DNA of 64,000 nucleotides from Nitrosomonas cryotolerans ATCC 49181. Its GTDB lineage: Bacteria > Pseudomonadota > Gammaproteobacteria > Burkholderiales > Nitrosomonadaceae. The notes below the pieces were generated by a model. The model ran no database searches and had not been told where the DNA came from. It was given only the letters and a program-made list of their open reading frames with translations. Shown in pieces: positions 17,964-29,329 of this stretch. The stretch's first letter is position 1; every line of letters begins with the position of its first letter. The position numbers and the translations under genes are program-made. The DNA lies in contig NZ_FSRO01000001.1 in the NCBI RefSeq assembly GCF_900143275.1, positions 1,444,116 to 1,508,115 on the forward strand. Direction: 5' to 3'.

Positions 17964-18070
17964 GTGTGGTTTGGTAGAGACTGGACTAGATTGTGGTCGG
18001 ATTCTTCTTCACAGGGATTATCGTGTTTTATTCAGGGGAGAAATCATTTCTCAAGATCATGGTAAGAGGA

Positions 18071-20131
18071 TTAAAAATTAGCGATCAGGCCAACTCGGAA
18101 CGAGCGGGTTTCAACAGGATGAAAGTGTGTATCGTCTATACCGCCAACCGGCTCATTAGGTAGTCTGGATGTATAAAAATAATCAATTGCATGCGCCCGC
18201 GTATTTAGTAGATTAAAACCTTGCAGGATGATCTGAACTTTCTTGTCTATCTTGAAGCCAATCTGGCCATTAAGCGTTATGGTGCTATCTGATTTTACGT
18301 CATTATTTTCAGTTAGCGGGCGTTTGCCAAAATAACGCAATTGCATGCTACCGAAAAAAGGCCCCAGGCTGTCTATTGCGATTGCGGCTTTACCGACGCC
18401 CTGGATGGCTGAAGGAATGTGCTTTCCTGCTGGGCTTGAATCAGTAAAACGAGCTCTGGCCAGCGCGTAATCCAAGTCTATCATTAGCCATTTATTCGGC
18501 ATGTAAAAGGCAGAAATTTCAAAACCCGTGCGTTTGCTGGGGCGACTTGCTTCGGTCGTCCCTGCATCACCTACAAATAATAATTCAGAATCAAGATCCA
18601 ACCGGAAAAATGTGAGTGAGGCTTGTAAGCCGGACAGGATAGCGGTGCGGAATCCTGTTTCAAATCCTGTGGAACGCACGAGCGGATTAACGCTTTTTAT
18701 GGGAATATTCGATTTCGGATCTATGCTGGTGACTGTGCCACGAGCATCATTGCTATGAAAACTGCCGCCATAGTTGAAGTAATATTCGGTTTTGATCCAT
18801 GGTCCAAAGATGAGGCTAAGTTTTGGATTAACGATGTTGTCATGTTCACGACCAGAATTAGCCTGAATATTACTTTTTACATCAAACCAATAAATATCAT
18901 TGCGTATACCAGCAATGGTTCTGAATTTTTCGAACCATTGCACACTGTTTTGAAAGTAAATACCGATACTGTTTTCTAATATATGATCTTTGCGTGTGAT
19001 TGATAATACTTGACGCTGTTTTGTGCTGAATAAACCGTTATCAATCACATCATTTTGGAATTGAAAGCCCAGGGTATTTTCAAATGCGAGTCCGGCAAAT
19101 TCATTTACCCAGGCATGGCTAAGATTTACTGCGGACTGAAAACGCTTGTCTGTTTGCGAGAATTGGTCACCGTTGACAGGGTCATCTAGAAAATAGGTAA
19201 AGTTAGAGAAGAGGACAAGATTGCTATGAAGCGTATATATGTTAGCCTTGGTAATGCCATAGTGACTGTTATGCTGTAGGGCGGCTGATAGGCTGAAACG
19301 ATGCGCTTTGCCACCATCACTGGGATCGATTGTACCCAGACGAGAAACAAAACGGCTGTCGATTGCCCGTTGAGGAATCTGATCAGTGGCATTCCAGCTT
19401 CCTCCGTAGCCCATTGCTGTGATATTAAATTTAGTGTTGCTTATATTCTGACTATAGCGTAGTACGCCATTAAATTTCCGGAATTTTTCTTTTTTCTCCC
19501 ACGGGCCATTTTTCTTAAGCAATTCTAAAGCATAAAGAAAATTGCCTGTACCTGTTTCATGAGATTTTGCAAGTAGGCCACGCATATAGCCTTGTTGACC
19601 GGTGGTGTAATTAGCGATTCCCTGCGGTAGTGTGTTGATATAGCCCATGCTGACTGCGCCTGCTGATGAGAAATCACCTTGATTTGCGTAATAAGGTCCC
19701 TTTTGATAATGCAAATTATCTACCAATTCAGGAATAATGAAGTTAGTATCGGCCCAGCCCTGTCCATGGCCATGTGAACGTTGATTAACCAGCATATCAT
19801 CTACCGTTATTCTTAAATCGGTGCCATGATCAAGATTGAAGCCACGCGCAAAGTACTGGTTTGCTTTGCCTTCACCGCTATGCTGAGTGACGATCAATCC
19901 TGGTACTGTCTCGAGTAATTCACCGGGGCGATATACTGCGCGTTGATTCAGTTGTTTTTTGAGAACAGTTCCCTCATTTGCTGAGTTAGCGGAACCAATC
20001 AGATTGTTGGTATTGGCTCGTATGGTTACTTCATTCAATGTTGGTATGTCAGCCGCATTCGCTGTGAGTGATGATCCGATGCTCGTCAGTATAAGCGTCA
20101 GGCGAATGCTAAATGTTTGTTTGGTTATCAT
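18071..20131 (-). CDS. TonB-dependent outer-membrane receptor
   Basis: This 686-residue receptor has a signal peptide ending near ANAAD, a plug domain (about residues 35-160: RPGELLETVPGLIVTQHSGEGK, YFARGFNLDHGTD, GPYYANQGDFSSAGAVSM) and a long beta-barrel ending in FRVGLIANF. A plug segment QRSHGHGQGWAD is rich in His and could contact metal. TonB receptors bring scarce metals and chelates across the outer membrane using TonB-ExbBD energy. Adjacent nikR and urease genes point to nickel, but this is inference. Confidence 0.9.
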   Translation of the reverse strand: MITKQTFSIRLTLILTSIGSSLTANAADIPTLNEVTIRANTNNLIGSANSANEGTVLKKQLNQRAVYRPGELLETVPGLIVTQHSGEGKANQYFARGFNLDHGTDLRITVDDMLVNQRSHGHGQGWADTNFIIPELVDNLHYQKGPYYANQGDFSSAGAVSMGYINTLPQGIANYTTGQQGYMRGLLAKSHETGTGNFLYALELLKKNGPWEKKEKFRKFNGVLRYSQNISNTKFNITAMGYGGSWNATDQIPQRAIDSRFVSRLGTIDPSDGGKAHRFSLSAALQHNSHYGITKANIYTLHSNLVLFSNFTYFLDDPVNGDQFSQTDKRFQSAVNLSHAWVNEFAGLAFENTLGFQFQNDVIDNGLFSTKQRQVLSITRKDHILENSIGIYFQNSVQWFEKFRTIAGIRNDIYWFDVKSNIQANSGREHDNIVNPKLSLIFGPWIKTEYYFNYGGSFHSNDARGTVTSIDPKSNIPIKSVNPLVRSTGFETGFRTAILSGLQASLTFFRLDLDSELLFVGDAGTTEASRPSKRTGFEISAFYMPNKWLMIDLDYALARARFTDSSPAGKHIPSAIQGVGKAAIAIDSLGPFFGSMQLRYFGKRPLTENNDVKSDSTITLNGQIGFKIDKKVQIILQGFNLLNTRAHAIDYFYTSRLPNEPVGGIDDTHFHPVETRSFRVGLIANF

Positions 20132-20649
20132 TAGGAAACTAATGGCGATTTTTGGGAGATATTATGTACTTTTGTGAGACTGATAGCGATGCAGGAATCC
20201 ATCTAACTATTGATGACTATCACAAGCGGTCAGGATATTTATCCAACGGAAATGAATGCTGTATTGTTCTATTACAGAAAGTATGAAGAAATAAGCTAGG
20301 TTAGAAGTTGTAGCTACTTTTGGTAGAAAGCAGAGATGCGTTAGAAATCGATTTGCTTAAAATATGCCCACTCTCGTCATACAAAGGAAGCTGCACAGTA
20401 ACAAAAAGACAGAAGGTGGCAGACGGCAATAAATAGATGTTTAGTATATGGTTCTAACTTTAAAAAAATTTTTTCTGAATAAGAAAATTGGACTGGTTAT
20501 TATCGTATTTTTTGTGGCAGATATTTATGGTCTTAGTCAGCGTAAAGCAGTGTATTGATTATTCAGGAAAAGGAGAAAAGCGTGGATCATACGGCCATAG
20601 CTCATAATGCTGTTGCCTGATTGTAGATAGCGGGAAGATTTAGGGTGAA
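20132..20649. other. intergenic region upstream of the TonB receptor
   Basis: This 518-bp stretch separates two minus-strand genes. I see no coding sequence. It includes the palindrome GGATATTTATCC at 20233-20244, about 100 bp before the receptor start, which shares AGGATA with the repeat at 5160-5179. The rest shows nothing I can interpret. Confidence 0.45.
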
Positions 20650-21660
20650 TCATAACTGTTTTAATCTGCTGACTGGTTGATCGAGCCAACTTTCCAGACC
20701 TTGGGCGTTCAGTTTGATATCCGAGCGCAATAAATCACGGATTGCTTGCTGTGATAATTTGCAACCATGCTGAATCAACTGCTGCAGCAAAAGCTTTTCT
20801 AGTGCGGCTTTTAATATTTTATGCCGGTCAATACTTTTTTCGTTAGCACTTTTTGCTATCGCTACATGAGCATCGATTAAGCTGTGCATAGCTATAGCAT
20901 GATGTGGCAAATTGCCAATTCGACTATAATGAGTCAAGTAAGCATAGTGCGGGTTATAACTCATAATTCGATCTATTGATTCATGGGCTGCGATCGGGTC
21001 AAATTGCACAGGTGTTGTCGTTGGGAATACAAATTCCATTCCATCAACGTCGAACTCTCGGTAAGAAACGCCAAAAGTATCTCCGGTAAAAAAAGAATGA
21101 CTCCGTTCATCATAAATACAGTAGTGGTGACGCGCATGACCGGGAGTATCCAGTAACAATAAGGTTCGGCCGTTCAGATCAATACGGGTTTGATCAGGTG
21201 CTTCGATTATGCGATTCGCATCTATCGGAAGAATTTCGCCATATATTTGTTTAAATTCTGCTTCACCATAAACGGCGATTACGCCTGCTATAAGTCTGGC
21301 AGGATCCACCATATGTCGGGCCCCGCGTGGATGCACTACTAACTTTGCGTTGGGAAAACAACGCATACATTCTCCCGCGCCGCCAGCATGGTCAAGATGT
21401 ATATGTGTTAGCAATATGTAGACGACATTTTCGAGTGCCAGGTTTTTTTCTTTTAGTGCTTGCACAACGCCAGGAATTGAGAAGGCGGTACCTGTATCAA
21501 CCAATGCGACCATGCCATTTTCTACAATCAGGTGAATGGCCGCGCGTCCCGGACGGTGATATTGTGCATCTACGGCACTAATACCATGATCATAATCAGT
21601 AACAAGAGAAGATGTCATTGAAATTCCGGCAAGAGAAAGAATCGATTGAAATAACGACAA
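20650..21660 (-). CDS. MBL-fold metallo-hydrolase
   Basis: A metallo-beta-lactamase-fold protein of 336 residues. The dimetal site THIHLDHAGG is present, followed by TPGHARHHYC (second His), GDTFG (bridging Asp) and YLTHYSRIG (last His). Residues from about 230 on form a helical C-terminal extension. The ATG at 21618 (MTSSLVTDYDHGI) is an alternative start that removes 14 residues. The substrate is not deducible. It lies 25 bp after acs on the same strand, so co-transcription is possible. Confidence 0.85.
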   Translation of the reverse strand: MSLFQSILSLAGISMTSSLVTDYDHGISAVDAQYHRPGRAAIHLIVENGMVALVDTGTAFSIPGVVQALKEKNLALENVVYILLTHIHLDHAGGAGECMRCFPNAKLVVHPRGARHMVDPARLIAGVIAVYGEAEFKQIYGEILPIDANRIIEAPDQTRIDLNGRTLLLLDTPGHARHHYCIYDERSHSFFTGDTFGVSYREFDVDGMEFVFPTTTPVQFDPIAAHESIDRIMSYNPHYAYLTHYSRIGNLPHHAIAMHSLIDAHVAIAKSANEKSIDRHKILKAALEKLLLQQLIQHGCKLSQQAIRDLLRSDIKLNAQGLESWLDQPVSRLKQL

Positions 21661-21685
21661 TTTGTATGGTTTGCAAAGTAAAAAT

Positions 21686-23656
21686 TCATTTTATGGCTTG
21701 TTGTAGCTGATCAAGAATGGCTGGGTTTTCTAGTGTGGAAGTATCCTGAGTAATTTCTTCTCCTTTGGCGAGTGTACGCAATAAACGCCGCATAATTTTA
21801 CCGGAACGGGTTTTCGGTAGATTGTCACCAAAACGAACCTCATCGGGTTTGGCAATGGGGCCAATTTCTTTAGCGACCCAATTACGCAATTCATTAACAA
21901 TCTGAATGGCTGCCGTACCTTGCGGACACTGATCTTTCATAACGACAAATGCGATAATTGATTCTCCTTTTATCTCATGGGGTTTTCCTACTACGGCTGC
22001 TTCTGCTACCAGTGGATGAGCAACCAGTGCAGATTCGATTTCCATTGTACCTAAACGATGACCCGAGACATTCAGGACATCATCAATTCTTCCCATAATC
22101 CAGAAATAACCATCTTGATCACAATTTGCAGAATCACCTGATAAATAGTATCTGCCATGACCCATTTCTATAGGAAAATAGGTTTCTTTAAAGCGTTCCG
22201 GATTACCCCATAATGTACGAACTTGTGAAGGAAAGGGACGTTTGATAACCAGGAACCCACCTTCACCGGTTTCGACGTCATGACCGGTTTCATCAACAAT
22301 AGCCGCAAAAATTCCAGGTAAAGGTAACGTACAGGAGCCCGGTTTAAGGGGTACAATACCCGGCAGCGGGGCAATCATATGACTACCCGTCTCAGTTTGC
22401 CACCAAGTATCTACAATGGGGCAATGAGCTCGACCGACTTTATTATAATACCATATCCATGCTTCAGGATTAATGGGCTCGCCAACCGAGCCAAGCAAAC
22501 GCAATGAAGATAAATCATATTTTTCGGGCAAATCCGGACCCAGTTTGATGAGTGAACGAATGGCAGTGGGTGCGGTATAAAAAGTGGTCACTTTATGTTT
22601 CTGTATAATTTCCCAGAATCGCCCTGCATCCGGATAGGTAGGTGTTCCTTCAAAGATAATCTGTGTCGCTCCGACTGCTAAAGGACCATATGTCACGTAG
22701 CTATGACCGGTAACCCAGCCTATGTCAGCAGTACACCAGAAAATATCCGTTGACTTGTAATCAAACACCCAGTGCATGCTAATAATCGTTCCTAGTAAAT
22801 AGCCTGCGCTGGAATGTTGAACCCCTTTGGGTTTTCCGGTTGAACCGGAAGTGTAAAGTGTAAAAAGTGTATGCTCGGCATTAACCCATTCCGGTTCGCA
22901 GACGGTATTTTCATTTTGAATGATTTCATGCCACCAAACATCACGCGTTGCCTCGATCGATATATTTGCTCCTGTACGTTTGTAAATGATGACTGATTTT
23001 ACCGATTCAGTTCCACCGCGAGCAATGGCTTCATCAACAGTAGCTTTCAGCGGATTATTTCTACCGCCGCGTACTTGCTCGTCAGCGGTAATGACAGCTA
23101 CAGCACCGGCATCCTTAATGCGTTCATGTAAGCTTTTAGCTGAGAATCCGCCAAACACCACAGAGTGAATGGCTCCAATGCGGGCGCAAGCTTGCATGGC
23201 TACCACTGCTTCAATACACATCGGCATGTAAATAACAACACGATTCCCTTTACATATATTGAGTGATTTAAGTGCATTGGCAAATTGGCAGACGCGTTGA
23301 TGGAGATCGCGATATGTCGAATGAATAACTTGGCCATCGTCTGATTCAAAAATAATGGCGGTTTTATCGGGTTGAGTAGTAAGGTGCCGATCCAGGCAAT
23401 TAAAGGAAATATTTAATTCACCATCATCAAACCATTTAAAAAATGGGGGGTTAGCTTCGTCTAATACTCGAGTAAATGGCTTATGCCACAGAATATGCTC
23501 TCTCGCTTGTTTTTCCCAGAAGCCTAAGTAATCTTCCTGAGCTTGCATGCATAATGCTCGATATTCTGCGATGTTGGATATATTAGCGTGTTCAGAAAAT
23601 TCTTTATTTGGCGGGAAGACCCGGGTTTCATTAAGAACAGATTCAATAATGGGCAT
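21686..23656 (-). CDS. acs: acetyl-CoA synthetase
   Basis: Acs activates acetate to acetyl-CoA through acetyl-AMP. At 656 residues it matches the family. Motifs are [18 protein letters not shown] (P-loop), [48 protein letters not shown] and the C-terminal [10 protein letters not shown], whose Lys is the known acetylation site. The start at 23656 was chosen over one 69 bp upstream because of GGAG 9 bases before it and a normal N-terminus. Confidence 0.96.
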   Translation of the reverse strand: MPIIESVLNETRVFPPNKEFSEHANISNIAEYRALCMQAQEDYLGFWEKQAREHILWHKPFTRVLDEANPPFFKWFDDGELNISFNCLDRHLTTQPDKTAIIFESDDGQVIHSTYRDLHQRVCQFANALKSLNICKGNRVVIYMPMCIEAVVAMQACARIGAIHSVVFGGFSAKSLHERIKDAGAVAVITADEQVRGGRNNPLKATVDEAIARGGTESVKSVIIYKRTGANISIEATRDVWWHEIIQNENTVCEPEWVNAEHTLFTLYTSGSTGKPKGVQHSSAGYLLGTIISMHWVFDYKSTDIFWCTADIGWVTGHSYVTYGPLAVGATQIIFEGTPTYPDAGRFWEIIQKHKVTTFYTAPTAIRSLIKLGPDLPEKYDLSSLRLLGSVGEPINPEAWIWYYNKVGRAHCPIVDTWWQTETGSHMIAPLPGIVPLKPGSCTLPLPGIFAAIVDETGHDVETGEGGFLVIKRPFPSQVRTLWGNPERFKETYFPIEMGHGRYYLSGDSANCDQDGYFWIMGRIDDVLNVSGHRLGTMEIESALVAHPLVAEAAVVGKPHEIKGESIIAFVVMKDQCPQGTAAIQIVNELRNWVAKEIGPIAKPDEVRFGDNLPKTRSGKIMRRLLRTLAKGEEITQDTSTLENPAILDQLQQAIK

Positions 23657-23909
23657 AACGTAAATCTCCGATAAATTGGTTTCTTCAGAAAGCTGCCCCT
23701 TTTTTAGGAAAGGAAATTGTAACACTTACATCAATGCAGCCTGATAAGACGACGTATGAATTACAAGATTCCGGTTAAAGGGTTTTTTGCTTGAGTCTAG
23801 TAAGTGATAGCCAGCGAAGATGAGATTAAAGTATTGCAAGCACTACATTTAACGAAGTTTATGTTTCATCTTTAATAATTTTTTGTTAGAATGTTTGCGT
23901 AATTTCGAT

Positions 23910-23931
23910 GGGCTTTTTCAGCCCTTTTTTT
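23910..23931 (+). terminator. terminator-like hairpin in the rimP leader
   Basis: GGGCT-TTTTC-AGCCC followed by seven T residues lies only 15 bp before the rimP start. The nearest upstream gene is acs, read divergently, so this is not the end of another gene. It is more likely a leader attenuator of the rimP-nusA-infB operon. Confidence 0.6.
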
Positions 23932-23946
23932 ATTTGTGGCGAGGCT

Positions 23947-24375
23947 ATGGCGTTGTACAAATTGCTGGAATCAACTTTATCTGGAATGGGATATGAGTTG
24001 GTTGAAGTGGAACAATTGGCACGTGGCAAACTATTACGAGTATTTGTTGACAAACAAGGTGGGGTTAATATTGATGATTGTGTTTTGATTAGCGATCATC
24101 TGAGTCGGTTACTCGCTGTTGAGAATATTGATTACAGTCGGCTTGAGGTATCCTCGCCTGGATTAGATAGATTATTAAAAAAAGAAGCTGATTTTCTCCG
24201 TTTTCAGGGAGAGTCGGTTAAGCTGAAACTACGCGTGGCTTTACAAGGACAAAGGAATTTCGTTGGGATTTTGCGGGAAGTAAATAATGGCATATTGAAG
24301 CTTGAAGTCGAAGGACAATTGTTAGACCTTGAACTGAGTAACCTTGAAAAAGCCCGTTTGGTTCCAAAATTGTAG
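23947..24375 (+). CDS. rimP: ribosome maturation factor RimP
   Basis: RimP assists 30S subunit assembly. The protein of 142 residues begins [22 protein letters not shown] and contains [19 protein letters not shown] and [21 protein letters not shown], all typical. A longer reading from ATG 23908 would place the start inside the terminator-like hairpin, so 23947 (GCGAGG upstream) is preferred. It is the first gene of the conserved operon, with nusA following 26 bp later. Confidence 0.94.
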   Translation: MALYKLLESTLSGMGYELVEVEQLARGKLLRVFVDKQGGVNIDDCVLISDHLSRLLAVENIDYSRLEVSSPGLDRLLKKEADFLRFQGESVKLKLRVALQGQRNFVGILREVNNGILKLEVEGQLLDLELSNLEKARLVPKL

Positions 24376-24401
24376 GTATATGGAAATTTGGCTGGAGGAC
24401 T

Positions 24402-25874
24402 ATGAGCCGCGAAATTTTACTGTTGGTAGATGCATTGGCGCGTGAAAAAAGTGTCGAAAAAGACATTGTTTTTACTGCATTAGAAATGGCATTAGCATCC
24501 GCTACGAAAAAACGATTTCAAGAAGAAGTTGATACGCGGGTTCTGATTGATAGGACAACGGGAGACTATCAATCTTTTCGGCGTTGGGTAGTGGTGCCTG
24601 ATGATGCTGTTGAGGATCCTGCTCGTCAAATTTCTTTAAATGAAGCATTAGGGCATGATGCTGAGATTAAATTAGGAGATTTTTACGAAAAATCACTTGA
24701 GCCAATTGAATTTGGACGTATCGGTGCGCAAGCGGCGAAACAGGTGATTTTTCAAAAAATACGTGATGCTGAGCGTGAACAGACCTTAAATGATTTTCTT
24801 GAACGAAAAGATTATATGGTTACCGGCACTATCAAACGTATGGAACGTGGTAACGCAATTATCGAATCCGGCAGAATTGAAGCCGTATTGCCGCGCGATC
24901 AGGTGATCCCTAAAGAAAACCTGCGTATTGGTGATCGTGTTCGCGCCTATTTGCATAAAGTTGATCGTGTTGCAAGAGGGCCTCAATTATTATTATCACG
25001 CATTTCACCGGAATTTTTAGTGAGATTGTTTGAATTGGAAGTGCCAGAAATTGAAGAAAATTTACTGGAAATTAAGATGGCAGCGAGAGATCCCGGATCA
25101 CGTGCCAAGATTGCTGTCAAATCAAATGATTCGCGTATAGATCCAATAGGTACTTGTGTTGGTATGCGTGGTTCTAGAGTGCAGGCGGTTATTGGTGAGC
25201 TGTCAGGAGAGCGTGTAGATATTATTTTGTGGTCTGATGATCCAGCCACTTTTGTTGTTAATGCGCTTGCACCCGCTGAAATTAGTAGCATCATGGTGGA
25301 TGAAGAAAAACACAGTATGGATATTGTGGTGGATGATGATAATCTTGCACAGGCAATAGGCCGAGGCGGTCAGAATGTTCGACTTGCGTCAGAGTTGACG
25401 GGTTGGGAACTCAACATCATGACGGAAGAAGAATCGCAGACCAAGAATGAAGAAGAAACCTCTATGATCTGTCAGCTCTTTGTCGAGAAATTGGATGTCG
25501 ATCAGGAAATGGCCGAGATATTGATGAGTGAAGGATTCTCTACATTGGAAGAAATTGCTTATGTGCCCATCAATGAGATGTTGGAGATTGAATCTTTTGA
25601 TGAGCAAACTGTAAATGAACTGCGTAATCGTGCACGTAATATTCTTCTGACTGATGCTATTGTTAATGAAGAAAAGGTCGAACATATGACTGGGGACCTA
25701 TTGTCTCTGGATGGTATGGATGTCAAAATCATGCATGAATTAGCGGCAAAAGGTATTAATACTCAAGCCGATCTGGCCGATCTGGCTGCAGATGATTTGG
25801 TGGAAATGACGGGGATAGATATCGAGCGTGCTAATCAATTAATTATTAAAGCACGTGAACCATGGTTTGTTTGA
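24402..25874 (+). CDS. nusA: transcription termination/antitermination factor NusA
   Basis: NusA binds RNA polymerase and modulates pausing, termination and antitermination. The 490 residues comprise the N-terminal polymerase-binding domain, an S1 domain (about 135-200, [17 protein letters not shown]), two KH domains ([21 protein letters not shown] and [17 protein letters not shown]) and two C-terminal helix-hairpin-helix repeats ([24 protein letters not shown]). It starts 26 bp after rimP with GGAGG upstream. Confidence 0.97.
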   Translation: MSREILLLVDALAREKSVEKDIVFTALEMALASATKKRFQEEVDTRVLIDRTTGDYQSFRRWVVVPDDAVEDPARQISLNEALGHDAEIKLGDFYEKSLEPIEFGRIGAQAAKQVIFQKIRDAEREQTLNDFLERKDYMVTGTIKRMERGNAIIESGRIEAVLPRDQVIPKENLRIGDRVRAYLHKVDRVARGPQLLLSRISPEFLVRLFELEVPEIEENLLEIKMAARDPGSRAKIAVKSNDSRIDPIGTCVGMRGSRVQAVIGELSGERVDIILWSDDPATFVVNALAPAEISSIMVDEEKHSMDIVVDDDNLAQAIGRGGQNVRLASELTGWELNIMTEEESQTKNEEETSMICQLFVEKLDVDQEMAEILMSEGFSTLEEIAYVPINEMLEIESFDEQTVNELRNRARNILLTDAIVNEEKVEHMTGDLLSLDGMDVKIMHELAAKGINTQADLADLAADDLVEMTGIDIERANQLIIKAREPWFV

Positions 25875-26232
25875 TTGCAGTAGCCGATTGATAATAATGG
25901 TGAAGTTTTCCATTTTATAGTAAACGAATAATAATATAGTCAAGATAAAGCGCGAGCGAGTATTTGATGGGCGGTTTCTAGAATCATTAAACACGATTGA
26001 ATATTTAACTGTAACTAACTGTTTATTTTTTACCGTTTAATTTAATTGTTTTGATTTTTGATTGCTAATGAGAATGTATTCTCGCGCATTGTATATGTAT
26101 TATATAACTATGCGTTTGTACCGTAGCGTATGATGGTTTATTTTGATTACCACTTTAAATTTTCAGACACTCTCTGAAGATGAAGTAGGTACTATTCGTT
26201 TTGTATGAAACTGGAATGTTGAAGGGTTACAG
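25875..26232. other. unusually long nusA-infB spacer
   Basis: nusA and infB are often close; here they lie 358 bp apart. The stretch is AT-rich, carries no gene I recognise, and contains the palindrome GAGAATGTATTCTC (26070-26083) and TATATGTATTATATAA-like promoter sequence nearby. An internal promoter for infB is plausible. Confidence 0.45.
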
Positions 26233-28863
26233 ATGACTCAAATGAGTGTAGAACAATTTGCGAATGAACTGGGCTTGTTGCCGGCTGTACTATTGGAGCA
26301 ACTTCGGGCGGCCGGTGTAAATAAGTCGTTGGCCAGAGACAGTTTGACGGAGCAAGACAAAGCTCAGTTGCTTAATTATCTTCGTAAGGCTCACGGTACT
26401 GCTGATACAAAAGGCAGTGTTATTTTGACTCGCAGGAAAACTTCTGAAATTAGAAAATCTGATAGTGCTGGAAGAGCCCGAACTATTCAGGTGGAAGTGA
26501 GAAAAAAACGTGTGCTGGCAAAACCGGTAGTGCCTGATGAAGTTAAAGATCGAGTCACAGAGGTCGATCAAGCAAAACCACCTATGTTCGAACCCGTGAT
26601 AGATGCTGCTCAAATGGCATTACGTAAAGAAGAAGCAAGGAAGCAGGCCGAATTGATCGCGCGCCAGGCAGCAGAAATTAAAGAAAAGCAAAGGCGTAAA
26701 AAGGCTGGGGAAGGAATTATTGTAAAAAATAAAGAAGAGGAGCAGGCCAAACCTGTAGTTACACCGCCGATAGTCATTGAGGCCACTGATGAATCTATCG
26801 CCATCTCATCTGAGGCAACTTCAGAGCCGGTAGAAATACCACAATCACAAGTACAGCCAGAGTCAGCATCTGTTTCAAAAGAAGGAACATTACAAAAAAC
26901 ACCGGTGAAAGCGGAAGAAAAAGTTGAGAAGAAAAAGAAACAAACGAAGCAGGCTGACTGGAAAGATGAAGTAACAAAGCGGCGCGGTATTAAAGCACGG
27001 GGCGATTTGACCAGTGGTCAGGGGTGGCGGACACGTAAAGAAAAGCATGGAAAATCGTCATCAAACGATGGGCAAAATATCCATGCTTTTTCAGCACCTA
27101 CGGAACCTATTGTTCATGAAATCATGGTGCCTGAAACGATTTCGGTCGGGGCACTTGCTCAGAAAATGTCGGTTAAGGCTGCTGGGGTTATTAAAGTATT
27201 GATGAAAATGGGAAATATGGTGACTATTAATCAGATGCTGGATCAGGATACAGCAATGATTGTAGTGGAAGAACTAGGGCATGTTGCAAAGTATGCGGCA
27301 CTTGATAGCCCTGAATCTTTCTTAACAGATGCGAATACGACAGAAGTTGAATTAAAGATGGAACCACGTGCGCCAGTCGTCACGGTAATGGGTCATGTGG
27401 ATCATGGCAAAACTTCTTTGCTGGACTATATTCGTCGTTCACGGGTGGCGGGTGGCGAGGCGGGAGGTATTACTCAGCATATTGGTGCTTACCATGTTGA
27501 GACTAATCAGGGAATGGTTACCTTTTTGGATACACCTGGGCATGAAGCATTTACAGCTATGAGAGCGCGTGGTACTAGAATTACTGATATGGTTATTTTG
27601 GTAGTTGCTGCAGATGATGGTGTCATGCCTCAAACTATTGAGGCAGTCCACCATGCAAAAGCAGCTAAAATTCCGATCGTTGTCGCTGTTAATAAAATGG
27701 ATAAACCAGAAGCCAATCCTGAACGAATTAAACAGGAACTGGTTGCACATGAGGTTGTGCCAGAAGATTGGGGTGGTGATACCATGTTTGTTGAGGTTTC
27801 AGCTAAAACGGGCGAAGGTATCGATACTCTGTTGGAGAGCGTTTTACTGCAAGCGGAAGTAATGGAGCTTAAGGCTCCCAAAAATACACCTGCCAAAGGT
27901 GTCGTGATTGAGTCACGATTGGATAAGGGTCGTGGCCCGGTAGCCACGATACTGGTGCAATCAGGCACTTTAAAGCGGGGCGATGTGCTACTTGCTGGTG
28001 CAGTATTTGGCAAGGTTCGAGCGATGACTGATGAGAATGGCAAGCCGATCAAGCAAGCTGGCACCTCTATTCCAGTGGAAATTCAAGGTATGTCAGAAGT
28101 GCCTGTAGCTGGTGAAGTAGTCATAGTGTTGGATGATGAAAGAAAAGCACGTGAAATTGCACTGTTTCGTCAGGGTAAATATCGTGATGTAAAGCTTGCT
28201 AAATTACAGGCTGCAAAGCTTGAAAATGTATTTGAACAGAAAGACGATGTAAAAATACTTGAACTGATTATCAAGGCAGATGTTCAAGGCTCTTGTGAGG
28301 CGCTTGCGGATTCGCTGCAAAGGCTTTCTACTGACGAAGTGAGAGTGAATATTATTCATAGCGGAGTTGGGGCCATTATAGAATCTGATATTAATTTGGC
28401 ACTTGCTTCCAAAGCCGTTGTGATTGGTTTTAATACACGTGCAGATGCAAGTGCACGTAAACTGATCACTTCTAGTGGTGTTGATGTTCGTTATTACAAT
28501 ATCATCTATGAAGCGGTCGATGAAATAAAAGCAGCTTTATCTGGCATGATGTCGCCAGATCGTAAGGATAATATTCTTGGCCTGGTTGAAATCCGTGAAT
28601 TGTTCCGTATTCCCAAGGTAGGTGCTATTGCGGGTTGTTATGTATTAGATGGCATTATTAAACGGAATTCGCTGGTGCGATTGTTACGTGATGGTAAAGT
28701 GATACATAGTTGCGAGCTCGATTCACTAAAACGTTTTAAAGATGATGTGAAAGAAGTTAGGGAAGGGTTTGAATGTGGACTCTCGTTGAAAAATTTTAAT
28801 GATATTCAGGTGGGTGATCAACTGGAATCTTATGAAATTATAGAAACGGCACGGTCTTTATGA
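26233..28863 (+). CDS. infB: translation initiation factor IF-2
   Basis: IF-2 is the GTPase that brings initiator tRNA to the ribosome. The 876-residue protein has an IF2-N domain at the start, a charged linker rich in Lys, Glu and Ala (about 85-290), a second IF2-N domain, then the G domain with GHVDHGKTS (about residue 387), DTPGHEAF and NKMDKPEA, followed by the beta-barrel and C-terminal fMet-tRNA-binding domains. rbfA follows after 28 bp. Confidence 0.98.
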   Translation: MTQMSVEQFANELGLLPAVLLEQLRAAGVNKSLARDSLTEQDKAQLLNYLRKAHGTADTKGSVILTRRKTSEIRKSDSAGRARTIQVEVRKKRVLAKPVVPDEVKDRVTEVDQAKPPMFEPVIDAAQMALRKEEARKQAELIARQAAEIKEKQRRKKAGEGIIVKNKEEEQAKPVVTPPIVIEATDESIAISSEATSEPVEIPQSQVQPESASVSKEGTLQKTPVKAEEKVEKKKKQTKQADWKDEVTKRRGIKARGDLTSGQGWRTRKEKHGKSSSNDGQNIHAFSAPTEPIVHEIMVPETISVGALAQKMSVKAAGVIKVLMKMGNMVTINQMLDQDTAMIVVEELGHVAKYAALDSPESFLTDANTTEVELKMEPRAPVVTVMGHVDHGKTSLLDYIRRSRVAGGEAGGITQHIGAYHVETNQGMVTFLDTPGHEAFTAMRARGTRITDMVILVVAADDGVMPQTIEAVHHAKAAKIPIVVAVNKMDKPEANPERIKQELVAHEVVPEDWGGDTMFVEVSAKTGEGIDTLLESVLLQAEVMELKAPKNTPAKGVVIESRLDKGRGPVATILVQSGTLKRGDVLLAGAVFGKVRAMTDENGKPIKQAGTSIPVEIQGMSEVPVAGEVVIVLDDERKAREIALFRQGKYRDVKLAKLQAAKLENVFEQKDDVKILELIIKADVQGSCEALADSLQRLSTDEVRVNIIHSGVGAIIESDINLALASKAVVIGFNTRADASARKLITSSGVDVRYYNIIYEAVDEIKAALSGMMSPDRKDNILGLVEIRELFRIPKVGAIAGCYVLDGIIKRNSLVRLLRDGKVIHSCELDSLKRFKDDVKEVREGFECGLSLKNFNDIQVGDQLESYEIIETARSL

Positions 28864-28891
28864 TGTGTGTTTTATCTGGATAATACAAAAC

Positions 28892-29275
28892 ATGCCTAGA
28901 GATTATTCTCGTACGTTACGTGTGGCTGATCAGATTCAGCGTGAGTTGGCAAATTTAATCGATAATGAAATTAAAGACCCACGTGTGGGTATGATTACAG
29001 TGACGGGTGTTGAAGTCAGTCGGGACTATGGAAATGCTAAAGTCTACTATACTACGCTTGCTAGTAAAGAGGAAAGATTCTTGATTGAGAAAGGCTTAGA
29101 GCATGCGAGTGGCTTTTTGCGTACTCATTTATCGCATAGAATGAAACTAAGAGTAGTGCCTCATCTTTATTTTATTTATGATGAGTCGGTTGAGCGCGGT
29201 GTGCGTCTTTCGCGTCTTATAGATGAGGCGGTGGCGCAGGAGGATAGCGCTAATCAATCGCATGTCGATATCTAA
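28892..29275 (+). CDS. rbfA: ribosome-binding factor A
   Basis: RbfA is a small KH-fold protein needed for 16S rRNA 5' end processing and cold growth. The start at 28892 gives MPRDYSRTLRVADQIQRELA, the usual N-terminus. Other family segments are IKDPRVGMITVTGVEVSRDYGNAKVY and LRTHLSHRMKLRVVPHLYFIYDES. It lies between infB and truB, as is typical. Confidence 0.95.
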   Translation: MPRDYSRTLRVADQIQRELANLIDNEIKDPRVGMITVTGVEVSRDYGNAKVYYTTLASKEERFLIEKGLEHASGFLRTHLSHRMKLRVVPHLYFIYDESVERGVRLSRLIDEAVAQEDSANQSHVDI

Positions 29276-29329
29276 AATATGGATGTTCATGTTGCATATT
29301 GAGTCCCACCGTTTAACTCTGATTAACAA

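Noticed and set aside
23908..23946. Upstream ATG that would extend RimP by 13 residues
   Set aside because: It falls in the terminator-like hairpin, has no ribosome site and adds non-conserved residues.
26070..26083. Fur box in the nusA-infB gap
   Set aside because: GAGAATGTATTCTC resembles a Fur half-site pair, but the central spacing is off and the gene context has no iron link.
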